The notes under the pieces: model-generated
The model's input: the letters and a program-made list of their open reading frames with translations, nothing else
Told to the model about the DNA's origin: nothing
Databases searched by the model: none
Part shown: one piece after another, positions 11,246 to 23,289 of the stretch
Numbering within the stretch: position 1 is the first letter of the stretch
Layout of the letters: the number at the start of each line of letters is the position of its first letter
Program-made: the position numbers and the translations under genes
NCBI GenBank assembly: GCA_947683625.1
Contig: CANTUR010000239.1
Coordinates: 7,049,001 to 7,113,000, forward strand
DNA length: 64,000 nt
Direction: 5' to 3'
From: Mallotus nudiflorus
Lineage: Eukaryota; Streptophyta; Magnoliopsida; Malpighiales; Euphorbiaceae

Positions 11246-11878
11246 TTAAAGCAACCTTCTCATATACATAAGATGCTCAGCTTCACTCTTGGAATAAACC
11301 AAGATATTATCAATGAAGACTATTACAAATTGGTCCAAGTATGGCCTGAATACCCGATTCATCAAGTCCATAAAGGCTGCTGGTGCATTAGTCAACCCAA
11401 AGGACATTACTAAGAACTCATAATGGCCATCTCTCGTCCAAAATGCTATCTTGGGCTCATCACCTCTTCTGATCCTCAACTGGTGATACTCAGATCTCAA
11501 GTCTATCTTAGAGAAGCATGTAGAACCTTGAAGCTGATCAAACAGGTCATCGATCCTTGGAAGTGGATACTTATTCTTGATGGTGACCTTGTTCAACTGC
11601 CTGTAATCAATACAGAGTCGACAGCTACCATCCTTTTTCTTCACAAATAACACTGAAGCACCCTAAGGTGATGTACTAGGTCTTATGAAACCCTTATCAA
11701 GCAACTCCTGTAACTGCTCCTTCAGCTCCTGTAATTCAGCTAGTGCCATTCTGTAGGGTGGCATAGAAATAGGATATGTACTAGGTATGACATCGATACA
11801 GAACTCTATCTCTCTGTCTGGTGGTAATCCTAGTAATTCTTCAAGAAAGACATCCAGAAATTCACACACCACTGGCAC
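11246..11878 (-). pseudogene. reverse transcriptase region of pol
   Basis: The fingers and palm of a Ty3/gypsy reverse transcriptase can be read in order: 'GFIRPSTSP', 'LFVKKKDGSCRLCIDYRQLN', 'YPLPRIDDLFDQL', 'FSKIDLRS', 'FGLTNAPAAFMDLMN', then the catalytic block. That block is FIDN where the family has FIDD, so the second Asp is Asn (codon 11306-11308). This is a GAT/GAC to AAT-type change that should abolish activity. One in-frame stop lies near 11660. The frame is the same as RNase H and integrase. Confidence 0.9.
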
Positions 11879-12280
11879 CTATTCAATCACCCCATTCATT
11901 TGATCAACATCCTTACCACTGCCAATTAACCCTGACAACCCCTTCTAAGCATCTTCCGGGCTGTAATGGCAGAAATGAGATTACGAGGCATGGAGCTCTT
12001 TTCGCCTTTAAAAAAAATTCTTCTTCATTTGGAATTTTGAACACCACTTCTTTCTCTCGACAATTCACAAAGGCATAATACCTCGACAACTAATCCATAC
12101 CCAAAATGATGTCGAATTCTAACACATCCAGCAATACCAAGTCCGCCAATAATTCTCTACCATCAACTAACATCGGACACAAAGCAAAGAAAATATCTAT
12201 CTCCAACTCGTCACTAAGAGGAGTCGACACAGATAAAGGAAAGGACAACCTGGAAGGCTACCACTTGATTCTCGAAGCGA

Positions 12281-12430
12281 ACATAGGAGAAATGAATTAA
12301 TGTGAATCATCGGGGTCAAACAATACTTTAGCATCACATGCACAGACTGAGAGAATACCTGCTACTACTGCATTAGAAGTCTGAGCATCCTGTGGTGTCA
12401 AAGTGAACACTCGAGCCTGGCCACGACATG
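12281..12430 (-). pseudogene. aspartic protease region
   Basis: It is in frame with gag and reads 'RVFTLTPQDAQTSNAVV', then a hydrophobic stretch, then 'VLFDPDDSH' and a stop before 'FISPMFA'. In this clade the active site is normally a D-(S/P)-G-A-type block followed by THSFIS. Here the residues after the Asp are altered and a TAA interrupts the motif, so the protease is dead. It would have cut the gag-pol polyprotein. Between here and reverse transcriptase (about 11890-12030) the frame shifts. Confidence 0.7.
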
Positions 12431-12599
12431 CCTGTTGAGATGTTGAGGGCTGCACAAACCCACAACCACTAGGCCTACCAACTGAACCTCAGTCCTGCTG
12501 ACCCATAAGCTATGGTGGTCTCTGCTGTGTCTGTACTGGTGCTCTATACTATTGGGACATCAGATAGTAGGGCTGAGCCATTGATGAAGATGAACCCTG

Positions 12600-13796
12600 A
12601 GCAAACTGTGGCTGATATCTTGAGTGAGGACAAGCTCTGGCAAGATGACCAACCTGTCCATATCTAAATCAAGCGCCCGACAATAAATGACACAGACCCT
12701 AATGAAATCGTCCACAACTCACACATGCACTGGCCCCAAACCCAGAACTACTATGTCCGGAGCTCTGCCCACTACTACTACTGCTGACTCCAGTATAAAA
12801 TTTGTGACCCCTACCACTTCTCCTGTTCGTGGCATAACCATGGCGACCAACTAGGTGAGTCCTGGACCTCCTACCACCCTGCTGTGAAGTACCCGTGGCC
12901 TGCTAACTCGTACTACCAATGTGAAATGCTGGCTACTGATACCCGGGAGCTACACCATATCCATTGCCCCCAACCATATAAGGATCTATCATGGTGCCCT
13001 GGCGAATATGTCGCCTCTCAATCAAACGGGCCTCCTCAATCACACACTCTAGGGTGCGATCCTTGGTATGTATACTAATAAAATTAAGTCCCAATCCAGT
13101 AACATATAGCTCTACTACCCTGTAAAGGTCCCTTCTGATATCCTCTGCATGACGGGATAGTATATTAAACTCCTTGGTGTAGTCCTCCACTGACCTATCC
13201 CTTCTTGTGATGTGGAGCAACTGCCACCTGTAGGCATCTGTGGTGGCTAGAGGATAGAAAAATCTCAAGAAGCGATCCTTAAACTCTAGCCAAGTCAACT
13301 CATGCATAGATGGCTAAATCATAAACCAGTCTTGAGCTGCGGCTTGAACTAACAACTCCACAATCATTATCCGCTGATAATCCATGTGTCCCATCCTAGT
13401 ACGTGCCTCAATAGCATTAATGAAGTCTAAGGCATCACCCATACCGTCAAAAGAAACTCTACCAATCTGAGAGTAAAGAAGTGCAGCCTCAGTATCTGTC
13501 ATCCCCTGATTCCTTTGCTGTAACATCTATTGTATAAGGGGCATCGCCTGATTCAATGTTGCAAGACCCTGATTAATCCCTGCCAGTCCAGCTGCAAAGG
13601 TTGTAGGGTCAACGGCTGGGGCTTCAGGCTCGACTGGCTGCTGATTAGGAATCTCAGCTGCAGCTACCCTGGCTCGACCTCTACCTCTACCTCTACCCTT
13701 ACGACGTGGAGCAGGAGGAAGAGCCTCATTATGCACAGACTACTCATCCAGTCCAAAAGTCGGATCAGCAACAGGGTCTGTTCGCACATGCCTCAT
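12600..13796 (-). pseudogene. gag of the Tekay-like element
   Basis: It starts at ATG 13794-13796 (MRHVRTDPVADP). An early TAG comes before the Arg/Gly-rich stretch 'RRKGRGRGRGRARV'. The capsid core then reads 'DALDFINAIEARTRMG', 'WLEFKDRFLRFFYP' and 'YTKEFNILSRHAEDI'. This is the retrotransposon gag domain that builds the particle shell. A Ser/Gly-rich part and a CCHC-like knuckle with a disturbed spacing follow near 12650-12740. Stops near 13737, 13527, 13314 and 12930 break it. The gag frame continues into the protease. Confidence 0.8.
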
Positions 13797-13948
13797 TCTG
13801 AAAAGACAAAGAAAATTGAATTCAAAATAAGGTAAGAATATTTAACGACATGCGAAATTAGAAACAGGAACATCTCAAAGACAATTATCAACCCTATTGC
13901 TGCAGTAGTTACACAGAAAGACAGACATAGATAATTAATCAAACTTAT

Positions 13949-13960
13949 GCTCTGATACCA
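13949..13960 (-). other. primer-binding site for initiator tRNA-Met
   Basis: The minus strand reads TGGTATCAGAGC, complementary to the 3' end of plant initiator Met tRNA. It sits four bases inside the 5' LTR. This fixes the element orientation as minus. Confidence 0.9.
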
Positions 13961-13964
13961 ATTT

Positions 13965-16744
13965 TGTCACGACCCAAACCCGAGGGCACGTGACCGACAC
14001 TAGGGAATGGGAAGACATAAGGCCCTAGAAACCCATAGTAAGCCTAAAAGAAAAGAAAAATAAAACCTTACAATTTTAAAACTTTATTTTAAAATAGAGC
14101 ACATTATCAAACTTAAATCATTATACATAAACGTGGGGCATATAAATAAAATACACAAATATACTTAAGTCATACAATTCATAGTATAGTTACTACTGCA
14201 GTTTCCTAGAACATTACAACAGTATAGCTTACAATGACCTATATAAAATGGCTGGTGATAAAGAAATTCGGCGTGGAGACAGTCTGAGGTTGAACTCCCA
14301 AGCTCCTGAAAAAAAAATAAATTGAGGGGAATCAGACCTCACTGAGTAAGTCAATAATAAGAGTTGTACGGTTTGAAAACCCTTTTGAAAACCATAAAGT
14401 GATAGTGAAAATAATTTATAATATATAGATATAGCTTTTGAAAAATCTCGATAGAACCTTAAACCCAAAGTTCTAATTGGCCAACCGGGCCCACTTATTC
14501 CAACTAGACTACCGGTCCCCGAGAGCAAAGGCATCAACCGAGGCACCAAGTCACAGTCATTCACTTAATCCACATATATGGCACTGGCGGTCCCCGAGAT
14601 CTAGGGCATCAACCGAAGCACCCATCCCAGTCCATCATTAACCTTCCAATCACTGGCGGTCCCTGAGAGCATAGGCTTCCACCAAGGCACCCGTCCCAGT
14701 CCATCATTCACCAGTCATATATAATTCGGATCCACCTCTCAATCTCTACCATGTGCACACGGTCCTGGTGAAGCCCACTAGGTAGCCCGTTTTACCAAAA
14801 TTTCTAAAAATCGATTTTTAAATAAATAAAATGTGTTTTAAACCTTAAATAGCAGCATTAAATTAAATAAATCATATAATATTAACATAAAAATATGAGC
14901 GCATGCATCTTTAAATAAAACACACGTACAGATCATATTATCGACTTATAAGATGAATGAGAAGGTTGATGACCGCGCGTCTGCCTCGATCTCACGACTT
15001 CTGCTCCGATATGCTCTAAAAAGAAATTAACAAATCGATTTTAAAACATGTCTATGAAATTGAAATCGATAATCAACAAAAATAGTGAAATTCTAAGCTG
15101 ACTCTAGGAAGATCGGATAAGACTCGATAGATAAGAAAAAACTTAATTAATGGTAGAAATTTATGAAAAATATCACGTTTTACGAGAAAATCTATCAAAA
15201 TTTCAGCAGAGTCTCCTCTGTAAAACGGACATCTCTCTACCATAGGTAGAGCCATTCCTGCATAGGAAACGCACTTCTAATAATTCGCACACAGTCTACA
15301 CTCGGGTTGGCTCTCCAATACAGTATTAACCCGATTGAGTTCACAACTTATTTCTAACTAATAAATTCATGAGAATTTTACTTTCATAAATAAACCTTAA
15401 AATCATATTTAAAATGTAACATGACACTTAATTAAATTTAATTAGACATAAATATATATAAAAAAAAAACCCATAATTTCCAACAATATACATTATTCTT
15501 AGAATATGTATATATATTTCATAATTAATATAACTACCAACAAAAACCTTAATTAAAACCATTATACCAAATATGCCAAATACAACCATATATTCAATTT
15601 TTGTTACCAAAAATAATATATTATACATATATATATATAAAATATTTGGGAACAATATTTAAAATTTACATTACTTAATTAAAATATCAATTAATTTATA
15701 AAAATCCTCTAAACCTCTTAAATATTAATAAAACTAACTAAAATATATGTCTAACTATAATTAGCGTAAAATTACATTTTTACCCCTAAATACATAAATT
15801 ACATAATGTATTATTAGTATTAAAATTTCCTTAAAAAAAGTATATAATTATCTAAAAATTATTTTCTCAACATTAAACTTCTTAATATAATTAAAAACAT
15901 AAAATCAACTAATAATTTCTTCCAAAATATAAATTTAACTTAATTATTCACATTTGACATAAACTTAAAAATAATTATAAAAATAGTATAAAAATCACAA
16001 AAATTATAAATTAAGTTATTAAATTAATAACATTTAATATTAATACCAATTATCAAAATTTCATAAATTTTTTTTTAACAATAATTTTCAAAATTAATAA
16101 AATATCCAAAATTCACAATTAACACAATAATTTTCTGAAATCTTAAATAAAATTAATATACTAAGAATAATTAACTATAATTACTCTAATTACTAATTAC
16201 ACCTAAAAAATAGAATAACATCAAAAAAATAAAAAAAATATATCAAATAAAATTCTGGAAAAATCAAGTAATTCACCAAAAAATTCCAAAAATTAAAACC
16301 AACTTCAATACATAATAAACAACCCTAACTAACCTAGGATCTACTAAGGACAAGCAAAAAAATCAAAGGAAGAAAGAAGGGATCAAGTGAGTGTTACTCA
16401 CTGTCAAACTAAACGAAGGGGAAGGGGGGAAGAGTTTGTTGCCACCAAAAAATGGAGAAGATGGAGTAGCTCAGGCGGGGCAGAAGGCAGCGACAGGTGG
16501 AGGGACGAAGCTGGCAGGGGTATGTCGCACGAAGGAGGAAGGCTTGCTGTCTGGCGAGGAAAGAAGAAGCGCTGCCACGTGAGGAAGAAGAAAGGCAGCA
16601 GCAATAGCAACCAGGAAGCTTCAACGCACGGCAGCGATGGAGTCTTAAGCGATGGAGGAAGCGGCACAGGGAGAGGAGAGATGGTGGGGGGTGTCGGACA
16701 GAATGAGGGAGGGTTGGTGATGGTGGTTTGATGTTGTGTATGAA

Positions 16745-16775
<31 letters not shown>

Positions 16776-16946
16776 GTACTTTATATATACTTTATATTAT
16801 AACCTATTAATATATATATATGTATAAATATAGGTGTATGTGAATGTATATTACCCTAATTGTATATACTTTATATGTATACACACATGTATATCTATGT
16901 ATATGTATATACATATACTATTATAATAAACTTATATTTATTATAA

Positions 16947-17025
<79 letters not shown>

Positions 17026-17254
17026 CATATATTAGGCCTAAAATAACAAGATTAATATAAAATAATTTACACTTACAAAATAGTCAAATAATAGTTAGTT
17101 TTATAGGAAATATAATTCACTAAGGTAATAATTACATAACCCTAACATAATAATATAGCTAGGTAATTAACAATTATTTAATATAATTTAAAATTATTTA
17201 CTAATAATGCAAACTAAATGATTACTTTATTTAAATAAAATGTAGGGTATTACA
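13965..17254 (-). repeat. 5' LTR of the Tekay-like element
   Basis: This LTR pairs with 5873-8909 and would have driven transcription. In the first 120 bases the two LTRs differ at about seven positions, mostly transitions, so the insertion is not recent. It is about 250 bases longer than its partner because of extra AT-rich sequence at about 16770-17023. The 'ggtccccgagag' triple repeat is present at 14515-14690. Confidence 0.9.
16749..17023. repeat. expanded TA microsatellite region in 5' LTR
   Basis: A short (TA)n is followed by about 170 bases of mixed TA/TG/CA-rich sequence and then a pure TA tract at 16951-17023. The partner LTR has only about 37 bases of TA here. Confidence 0.8.
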
Positions 17255-19351
17255 ATTCTCAACAAAGATTATTAATAATTTTATCAAATTGATTGTGTTA
17301 GGTGTAAGTAGAAATTTGAGAATTTAGGGTTCTTAAATTAGTGGGCATTTTTACTGATTGATTATTTCTTAGAAAACTTAAATCCTAATGTTATGGGTTT
17401 TATTTTGTTTGCGTGTTTCCTCTTATACATTAATTATCTATATTTTTCTGAAGAAAATTAAATATTTTGAGTAATCCTGACATATGGCTCTAAACTGTTT
17501 GATGAATTGCCTAATAGAAATAAGTTATAGCATTGATAATTTTTTTTTGGATTATTATGCTTGTTTTTAGAATGAAAATAGGAATATGATATACACAACA
17601 CTTTAGTAACATTATCTTTAGTTTTGTTATTGGTTTTGTGTTCTTTTACTTTAAAGATTAATTATAGATGTTAATTAGAACATAACATGAAAATGCTCTT
17701 GTCTAGGTTGCAAGATTTCACGTTAGGCTTCATATTCCAGGCTCTTATATAAAGAGGTTAGTGTAGACTCTATCTATATTATATATTTAGTGTTTCCTTT
17801 CTTGCATTTCTTTTATTGTTGTCATTTTTGTTCTTTTTATTGTTTATTTGTATCAAAATGAGCTAATTGGTTTATGGGATCATATTAATTCTTGGTATAG
17901 ATTAAAGTGTTTATGTGTATATGTTGCTTTTTAAATTGATTGCAGTATGAACTTTTTATTGTCTTAGATATTATAATTCTTCAATTCATTGCAAAGTACT
18001 TCTATCTTTTTCATGTTTTCTAATAAAAAGTGCAAAGCTATTTGTTATTTTCTTATCTCAATTTGTAATCAACTTTATTGTGTGCTTTATAACCATGGTT
18101 TCAAATGAGTCTCAAAATCCTTACTTTTTAGGCATCATTTTTTTAGGTTTTGCTCTCTTTACAACTTGAAACTTGCAAACTGAAAGCCTAAAAGTCTTCA
18201 TAGATAGGATTGTTAGATTGGCATATCTGATTGAGTTCTACCATATGAATTGACTAGCACAAGCATATTTTGATAAGGACCAGATATCTTGTATTCAATT
18301 TAGTGTTGTATATTTAATTATTTATGCAGGCTGGTGAACCTATTAGATATGAATATGGCCATTTATGGACTAGGATATATTTAAGGTGATTTAAATTTAA
18401 ATAATATAGTTGGGGTTTAAAACTTTATTAGGAACTAATTAATTAACTGTATAACTATACAAATAAAATCAGTGATACCATTAGACTTTACGTGATAGTT
18501 GTAAATATTATTTATTTGTAAATATTTATTAGTTGAAAAAAATGAGAAGAGCTAAAGAGTTAGTTACATACAGACCTATAAGTATGAAACATAAAAACTT
18601 AATTTTTTTCCTTCCTTTAATTTTTTTGCTATTTGTCTTCTCCAATTCTTTACCTCTCTTGCAAAAATGTCACTATCTTTGGTGCAAAAAAGATCAATAG
18701 CATGCTCAGGTCTATTTGTGACACATTATTGCTACCCAACCCCACCCCACTCCACACCCCCAACACCACTTTAGCTAGCTCTACTTTTTTCAGCTATTGT
18801 CTCTATTGAACCTATTTTGTAAACATTAGTCTTCATGTCTACCCTATCCCTTTAACAAACAATAGTTTATAGCATTTTTAAGTCAATAAACTAAAGTAAA
18901 TCACAATGTTCAATCATAATATCATGTTTAAAAAACACCAAGTTAATATAGGGTGCACAACATAAATAAAGTCATGAGACATCTAACTAACTCTTTGATA
19001 ATTATGTTTGCTTGTAGCCACTTTTTCTCTTATTTCTTAGGCAATATAATTGGATTGCTATCTTAAAATTCACCATATATTATCTAGCTGGCAACAATAT
19101 GATATACATTTAACAAATAATAAAGGATCTAAACAACAATTTTGTTTAGTTTCTAATAGTTTAATGCCTGATCATATTACACAAGTTATGGTGTTTCAAA
19201 GATAAATGTATTTATTACATCATATTGCATAATTCTTTATTTTTTCTTATTCTTATTACTTTCTTTATTATATTTGCTTACTATATTCTTGAAATTATTA
19301 TCAGGCAATATAAGAAACATTCATAATATTGAAGTAACAACTTTATTAGAT
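17255..19351 (+). other. 5' leader part of Harbinger copy 2
   Basis: This host-element sequence follows the gypsy insertion. The first five bases repeat the ATTCT duplication. No convincing frame is present. A 'ttatataaag' TATA-like word lies at 17746-17755, upstream of the transposase, and could be its promoter or part of a 5' intron. A C-rich run at 18735-18770 is unexplained. Confidence 0.4.
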
Positions 19352-20577
19352 ATGGCAGCTATTTAGCTTTCATGCTTCGTGTTTATCGGTATATTAAGAG
19401 ACCATTGACAAATTCTAATACTATGAAACATATTACTGAACAAGAGTTAATGTGGCAAGTGGAAAATAATCCAAATGCCAAAGACATCTTACGTATGAGA
19501 CCAAATGCATTTAGAATATTAGTTAACATCCTGAAATAAAAAATCTACTTAGAGATACTCGATTTAGTTATGTGGAGGAATAACTTACAAAGTTGCTACA
19601 CATTTTAGCTCATAATGTGAAAATTCGTATGTGAACTTTTTATTTCATTGAAGTGGGGAAACTATAAGTCGTCATTTTCACTAAGTTCTTAAGGCAATTA
19701 TACCACTATAAGATATGTTTTTAGTGCAATCAAATGACTTGACAATTCCTCCAAAGATATTAAATAGTGAAGGAAGATTTTATCCTTATTTTTAGGTAAA
19801 CATAGAATTAAATTTTGTAAATCTTAAAGTGTTTTTAGTTTTAATAACAAATTACTCTAATTTTGTATATAATTATATTGGTGCTATTAATGGTACACAT
19901 ATTCAAGTTAAAGTTCTTAAAGAAGATGTACCAAGATATAGAGGAAGAAAAGGAATACCAATGATGAATTTTCTAGTTGCATGCAAATTTGATTTAAAAT
20001 TTACCTATGTTTTACCTGGTTGGGAAGGGTCAACTTCAAACTCAAGAATACTTGAAACTACTCTAACTAGGGAAAATAATATGAGAGTTCCAAAAGGAAA
20101 TTCTAGTTAGTTTTATATAGTAACATTTTTCATTGCTAATCTTAGGTTAACCAACTATTAAACCCAAATTTCTAATTTTTATATAGGTAAATTTTTTCTA
20201 GTCGATGTTGGTTATCCTTTGAGGTCTAGGTTCATTACTCTATTTCAAAGTACTAGATACCATCTAAAAGAATACTCTCGTCATCCTCCTATCCAAAAGA
20301 GTTTTTTAATCTTCGACATGGTTCTTTGCATAATGCAATTGAAAGGGCTTTTAGAGTTTTGAAAAAAAGATTTCCTATTATAGCTAGTGGAATGGAGGTG
20401 AAATATGATGTTGATAAAATTTTTGATATCGTTCTTGCTTATTGAATTTGACATAATTTTCTCATGATACATGATCCAAATGAAGATCTTTTATGTGAAG
20501 TTGATGAGGATATAATTCAAGAAGACTATGAAGTATATGAGATTGGATGCATTACTAAAGATGCCGATTTTAACTAG
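19352..20577 (+). pseudogene. HARBI1-like transposase of Harbinger copy 2, broken
   Basis: The N-terminal block is 'RYIKRPLTNSNTMKHITEQE', then 'RMRPNAFRILVNIL'. The nuclease part is open from 19829 to 20110 with 'IQVKVLKEDVPRYRGRKGIP' and 'FTYVLPGWEGSTSNSRIL'. It continues after an intron-like gap with 'FFLVDVGYPLRSRFI' and 'AIERAFRVLKKRFPII' (with frame changes). The first catalytic Asp of the GAID block is Asn (codon 19889-19891). The Glu block is kept (IERAF near 20338). Stops and shifts break the rest. The protein would have cut and moved the element. The MYB-like partner gene follows on the same strand. Confidence 0.75.
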
Positions 20578-20801
20578 GAGAAAAAATAAGAAATCATATA
20601 GCTACATTGATGTGACAAGATTATGTATCTAGATCCTAGGATTCTAGTATGATTTCAGTTTTATTTTTCTAAGACCTTTTAACTTCTTTGTATTATTGTA
20701 CTATTTATGCATTTTACTCTCTTTGTTTTGTTGTTTTAATTTTTTTGCAAGCTTTACATGATATTATATATTTTAATTATATTGTATATTATTGTAAATA
20801 G

Positions 20802-22282
20802 ATGGAGACATCAATATTTGATAAAGTTGAAGTTGTGAGTAATTTCTCTAAAAAGAAGGAAAAATATTTTCAATTGCCAATAGAGATCAATAAACTCCTC
20901 CTTAATCTTTTGAAGGAAGAAAAAGCAAAAGGAAACAAGGATGAGAAACAATTTAATAAAAAAGCTTGGGAGAATGTTGTTTCTACACTTAATTTGGATG
21001 GAAAAATAATTGATAAAGGAAAATTAGTTAATAAATTGAAGACCATTCAAAAGCTTATGAATTTTTCCATTGAACTTGTGGATTTGGTTGGAATGACATC
21101 TCCAAAAAAATTGAAACTATACTGAGTGTTTAGGAAGATGTTATTCAAGTAATTCTTTAGCCCTTTTTTTTTTAATGATATGCTTGTTTCTTGGTTTGTA
21201 GTCCATATGTTGTTATTGTTGTTATGGATAATTACATTTTAGTTAACTCGTTCTTTATAGAATATGTAGATTGAGTTGCCTTCAGTGTTACTATGACTGT
21301 ATGAATTGGTTTTAATGTGTCTAAGTGATTACTATTTACAATTTTACATTATTATTTTCCATATTTAGTGCAGTATTCTTTTATTATTGGTTCCTTGGTT
21401 ATTGTTTTGGGTGCTAAATGGCTCTTATTTTGATTGGTTTGAGATTGTGTTGAGTTATTATTAAATGTTCTCCATTATAAGTCAGAGAGTGGTAAGTAGC
21501 ATGGTGTGATAAGGCAATTTTGCATACACTTATTCTGATGTACTCTCTTTTGGGGAGAATGTATAATAATATCCTAGAATTTGTTATGTGGTGCATGTAT
21601 TGAAACAAAATAAGATATGAGATTGACATTGGACTATTTTTACATAGAAGCTATAATCGACGAGGTATAAACATTACATGACCAAAGTTGCTTTATTTTT
21701 GTTTTTAATGAATTATAATACATAATGTTGTGTGGGATTTCTTCTCATGATTTTTTTTTTTGTTCAATTGGTTAAATTTTTGTTATTAATATCTTAAATT
21801 GTTTATTATAGGTTAAGAGTGAATATTGTTTGGTGCAGGATAAAGAACTTTATTTTTTGGAAAATGCTCATAAACTATTTGAAAAAGATCGAGCAAATGG
21901 AAATGGAGCTAAAACCGCAAAGGAAAAAATTCATAGGTGGCAAGCAGAACAGAATTCACATATTAAAGGCATTTATGAGATGCAAATAAATGATGTGCTT
22001 TCAGATACACAAGATCCTTTGACTTGATCTATCCCACAATTACCATCCCATGATAGTTTTTTATCAGCTTCAAGGGCATCAAAACTACCTTCCAAAGGAG
22101 GTAAAAATAGACAAGCCACTTTTGATATCATTGGTAATGAGCTTATGGAAGTAACTTCTTAAATGAAAGAAATTGCATGTGCAATCACAGCAATTAACCA
22201 ACGTATATACACTGCAAGGGAGATTACAATGGAGTTAAAAAAAATTAGGATTGGAGAAGTGGGAGTTGATGGATACCCTTGA
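20802..22282 (+). pseudogene. MYB/SANT-like accessory protein of Harbinger copy 2
   Basis: The first exon-like frame (20802-21125) starts METSIFDKVEVV and contains 'NKLLLNLLKEEKAKGNKDEK' and 'FNKKAWENVVSTLN'. This is the plant MYB/SANT-like (Myb_DNA-bind_3 type) fold. A second block at 21836-22026 reads 'LENAHKLFEKDRANGNGAKT', then 'KIHRWQAEQ'. A third at 22030-22282 carries 'RQATFDIIGNELMEV' and ends GVDGYP. The space at 21140-21830 is intron-like and AT-rich. Stops at 21123, 22024 and 22159 break the reading. Such proteins act with the transposase. Here the order is transposase first, the reverse of copy 1. Confidence 0.6.
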
Positions 22283-22299
22283 CTTTTTGAAGGATAATG

Positions 22300-23106
22300 A
22301 ACATTTGGTTGAAAGATTTTTTTGCATGTGATGATGACATTAAACTTGATTGGTTGAAAAGGAAAATGGAAATAAATATCTAGACTATAATATTAAATTT
22401 AATTTGTTAGACTTTTTTTTACAATAGTTGTAAGACTTTGAGTTACTTTTTTTTACAGTAGTTGTAAGACTTTGAGTTATTTTTAAATTATGGATGACAT
22501 TATAAGACTTTTGTTATTATTTGTAGTAGTAGTAGTATTACTATTACTATTACTATTATTATTTTGCTATTTAAATATATATATATAATATAGTCAATGA
22601 TTACTTGTAGTTGAGTTGTGTTTTTTTACAATTATTCACATTTTTTAATTAATCTAACCTTAATTTAGATTTTTCATATAATCATAATTTTACTTTTTAA
22701 TGAATTTCGAATTAAAAATAAAAAATTTATAAATTGGAACATTAATTTAAAAATATAATTAAAAATAAATATTTAAAAAGAAATTAATAAATATTTAAAA
22801 AGAAGTTGAATATTAATTTGAATGTTAAACAATCACACTTTTAATAATGTAATATAAAAATAAAAAAGAAAGTAAAAACATAATCTATTTAGAAGGGTAT
22901 TTTTTACCAAAATCAAAATTAACTTGAATTCTAAATTCATACCAAACACAGTATAATAAAGTATGTAATTCATTTCGAATGAATTCCACAAACTATTTAT
23001 TTGAACCAAACACACTTTATTAATAAAAACTCATTTGCAAATGAATTCCATGGAACTCATTTCCAAATAAAATGAATTCCTTAGTGGAATTAAACTAAAC
23101 AAGGGC
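22300..23106 (+). other. 3' subterminal region of Harbinger copy 2
   Basis: This is noncoding. Repeated 'tttgagttac/gttgtaagac' words lie at 22400-22490 and a (TTA/CTA)n stretch at 22520-22565. Subterminal 'gaattcca' motifs lead up to the right inverted end at 23106. Confidence 0.5.
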
Positions 23107-23272
23107 TTAAACTAAACATGTTTTGTTAATAAGTTCAAATAATTTCACAAAATTAAAAAGTTGAAATTCAAAATGAATTTCACAAATTTTTCATTTAAAC
23201 CAAATATACTAACTTGAATTTACAAATAAATTCCACAAAATTTTATAAAATTTATTTGAACTAAACAAACCC
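23107..23272 (-). mobile_element. outer Harbinger MITE, right part
   Basis: This matches the complement of the left end of the larger element ('ttccacaaaattttataaaa', then GAACTAAACAAACCC). With 5375-5468 it makes one short inverted MITE interrupted at a TTA by Harbinger copy 2. Confidence 0.55.
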
Positions 23273-23289
23273 AATATTAATATTTGTAG

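Larger units (their letters stand above)
5873..17254 (-). mobile_element. Tekay/Del-like Ty3/gypsy chromovirus, minus strand
   Basis: This is a complete but decayed LTR retrotransposon with LTRs 5873-8909 and 13965-17254, a 5 bp target duplication ATTCT (5868-5872 and 17255-17259), a primer-binding site and a polypurine tract. The minus strand encodes gag, protease, reverse transcriptase, RNase H, integrase and a C-terminal chromodomain, in that order. The chromodomain and the roughly 3 kb LTRs point to the Tekay/Del clade. In-frame stops and two altered catalytic residues make it inactive. It lies inside Harbinger copy 2. Confidence 0.9.
5469..23106 (+). mobile_element. larger PIF/Harbinger element, copy 2, split by a gypsy element
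   Basis: The left end is GGGCTTGTTTGG at 5469. The right end reads GCCCTTGTTTAG on the complement and finishes at 23106. TTA flanks both sides (5466-5468 and 23107-23109), the usual Harbinger target. Subterminal sequence is full of 'gaattccac' inverted motifs, such as the near-perfect palindrome at 5486-5516. After removing the 11.4 kb gypsy insertion and its duplication the element is about 6.25 kb. It holds a transposase (19352-20577) and then a MYB-like gene (20802-22282) on the plus strand. Both are damaged, so it is no longer autonomous. Confidence 0.7.

Noticed and set aside
16844..17035. Tyr/Ile repeat protein of 63 residues
   Set aside because: It is a translation of the TA microsatellite in the LTR.
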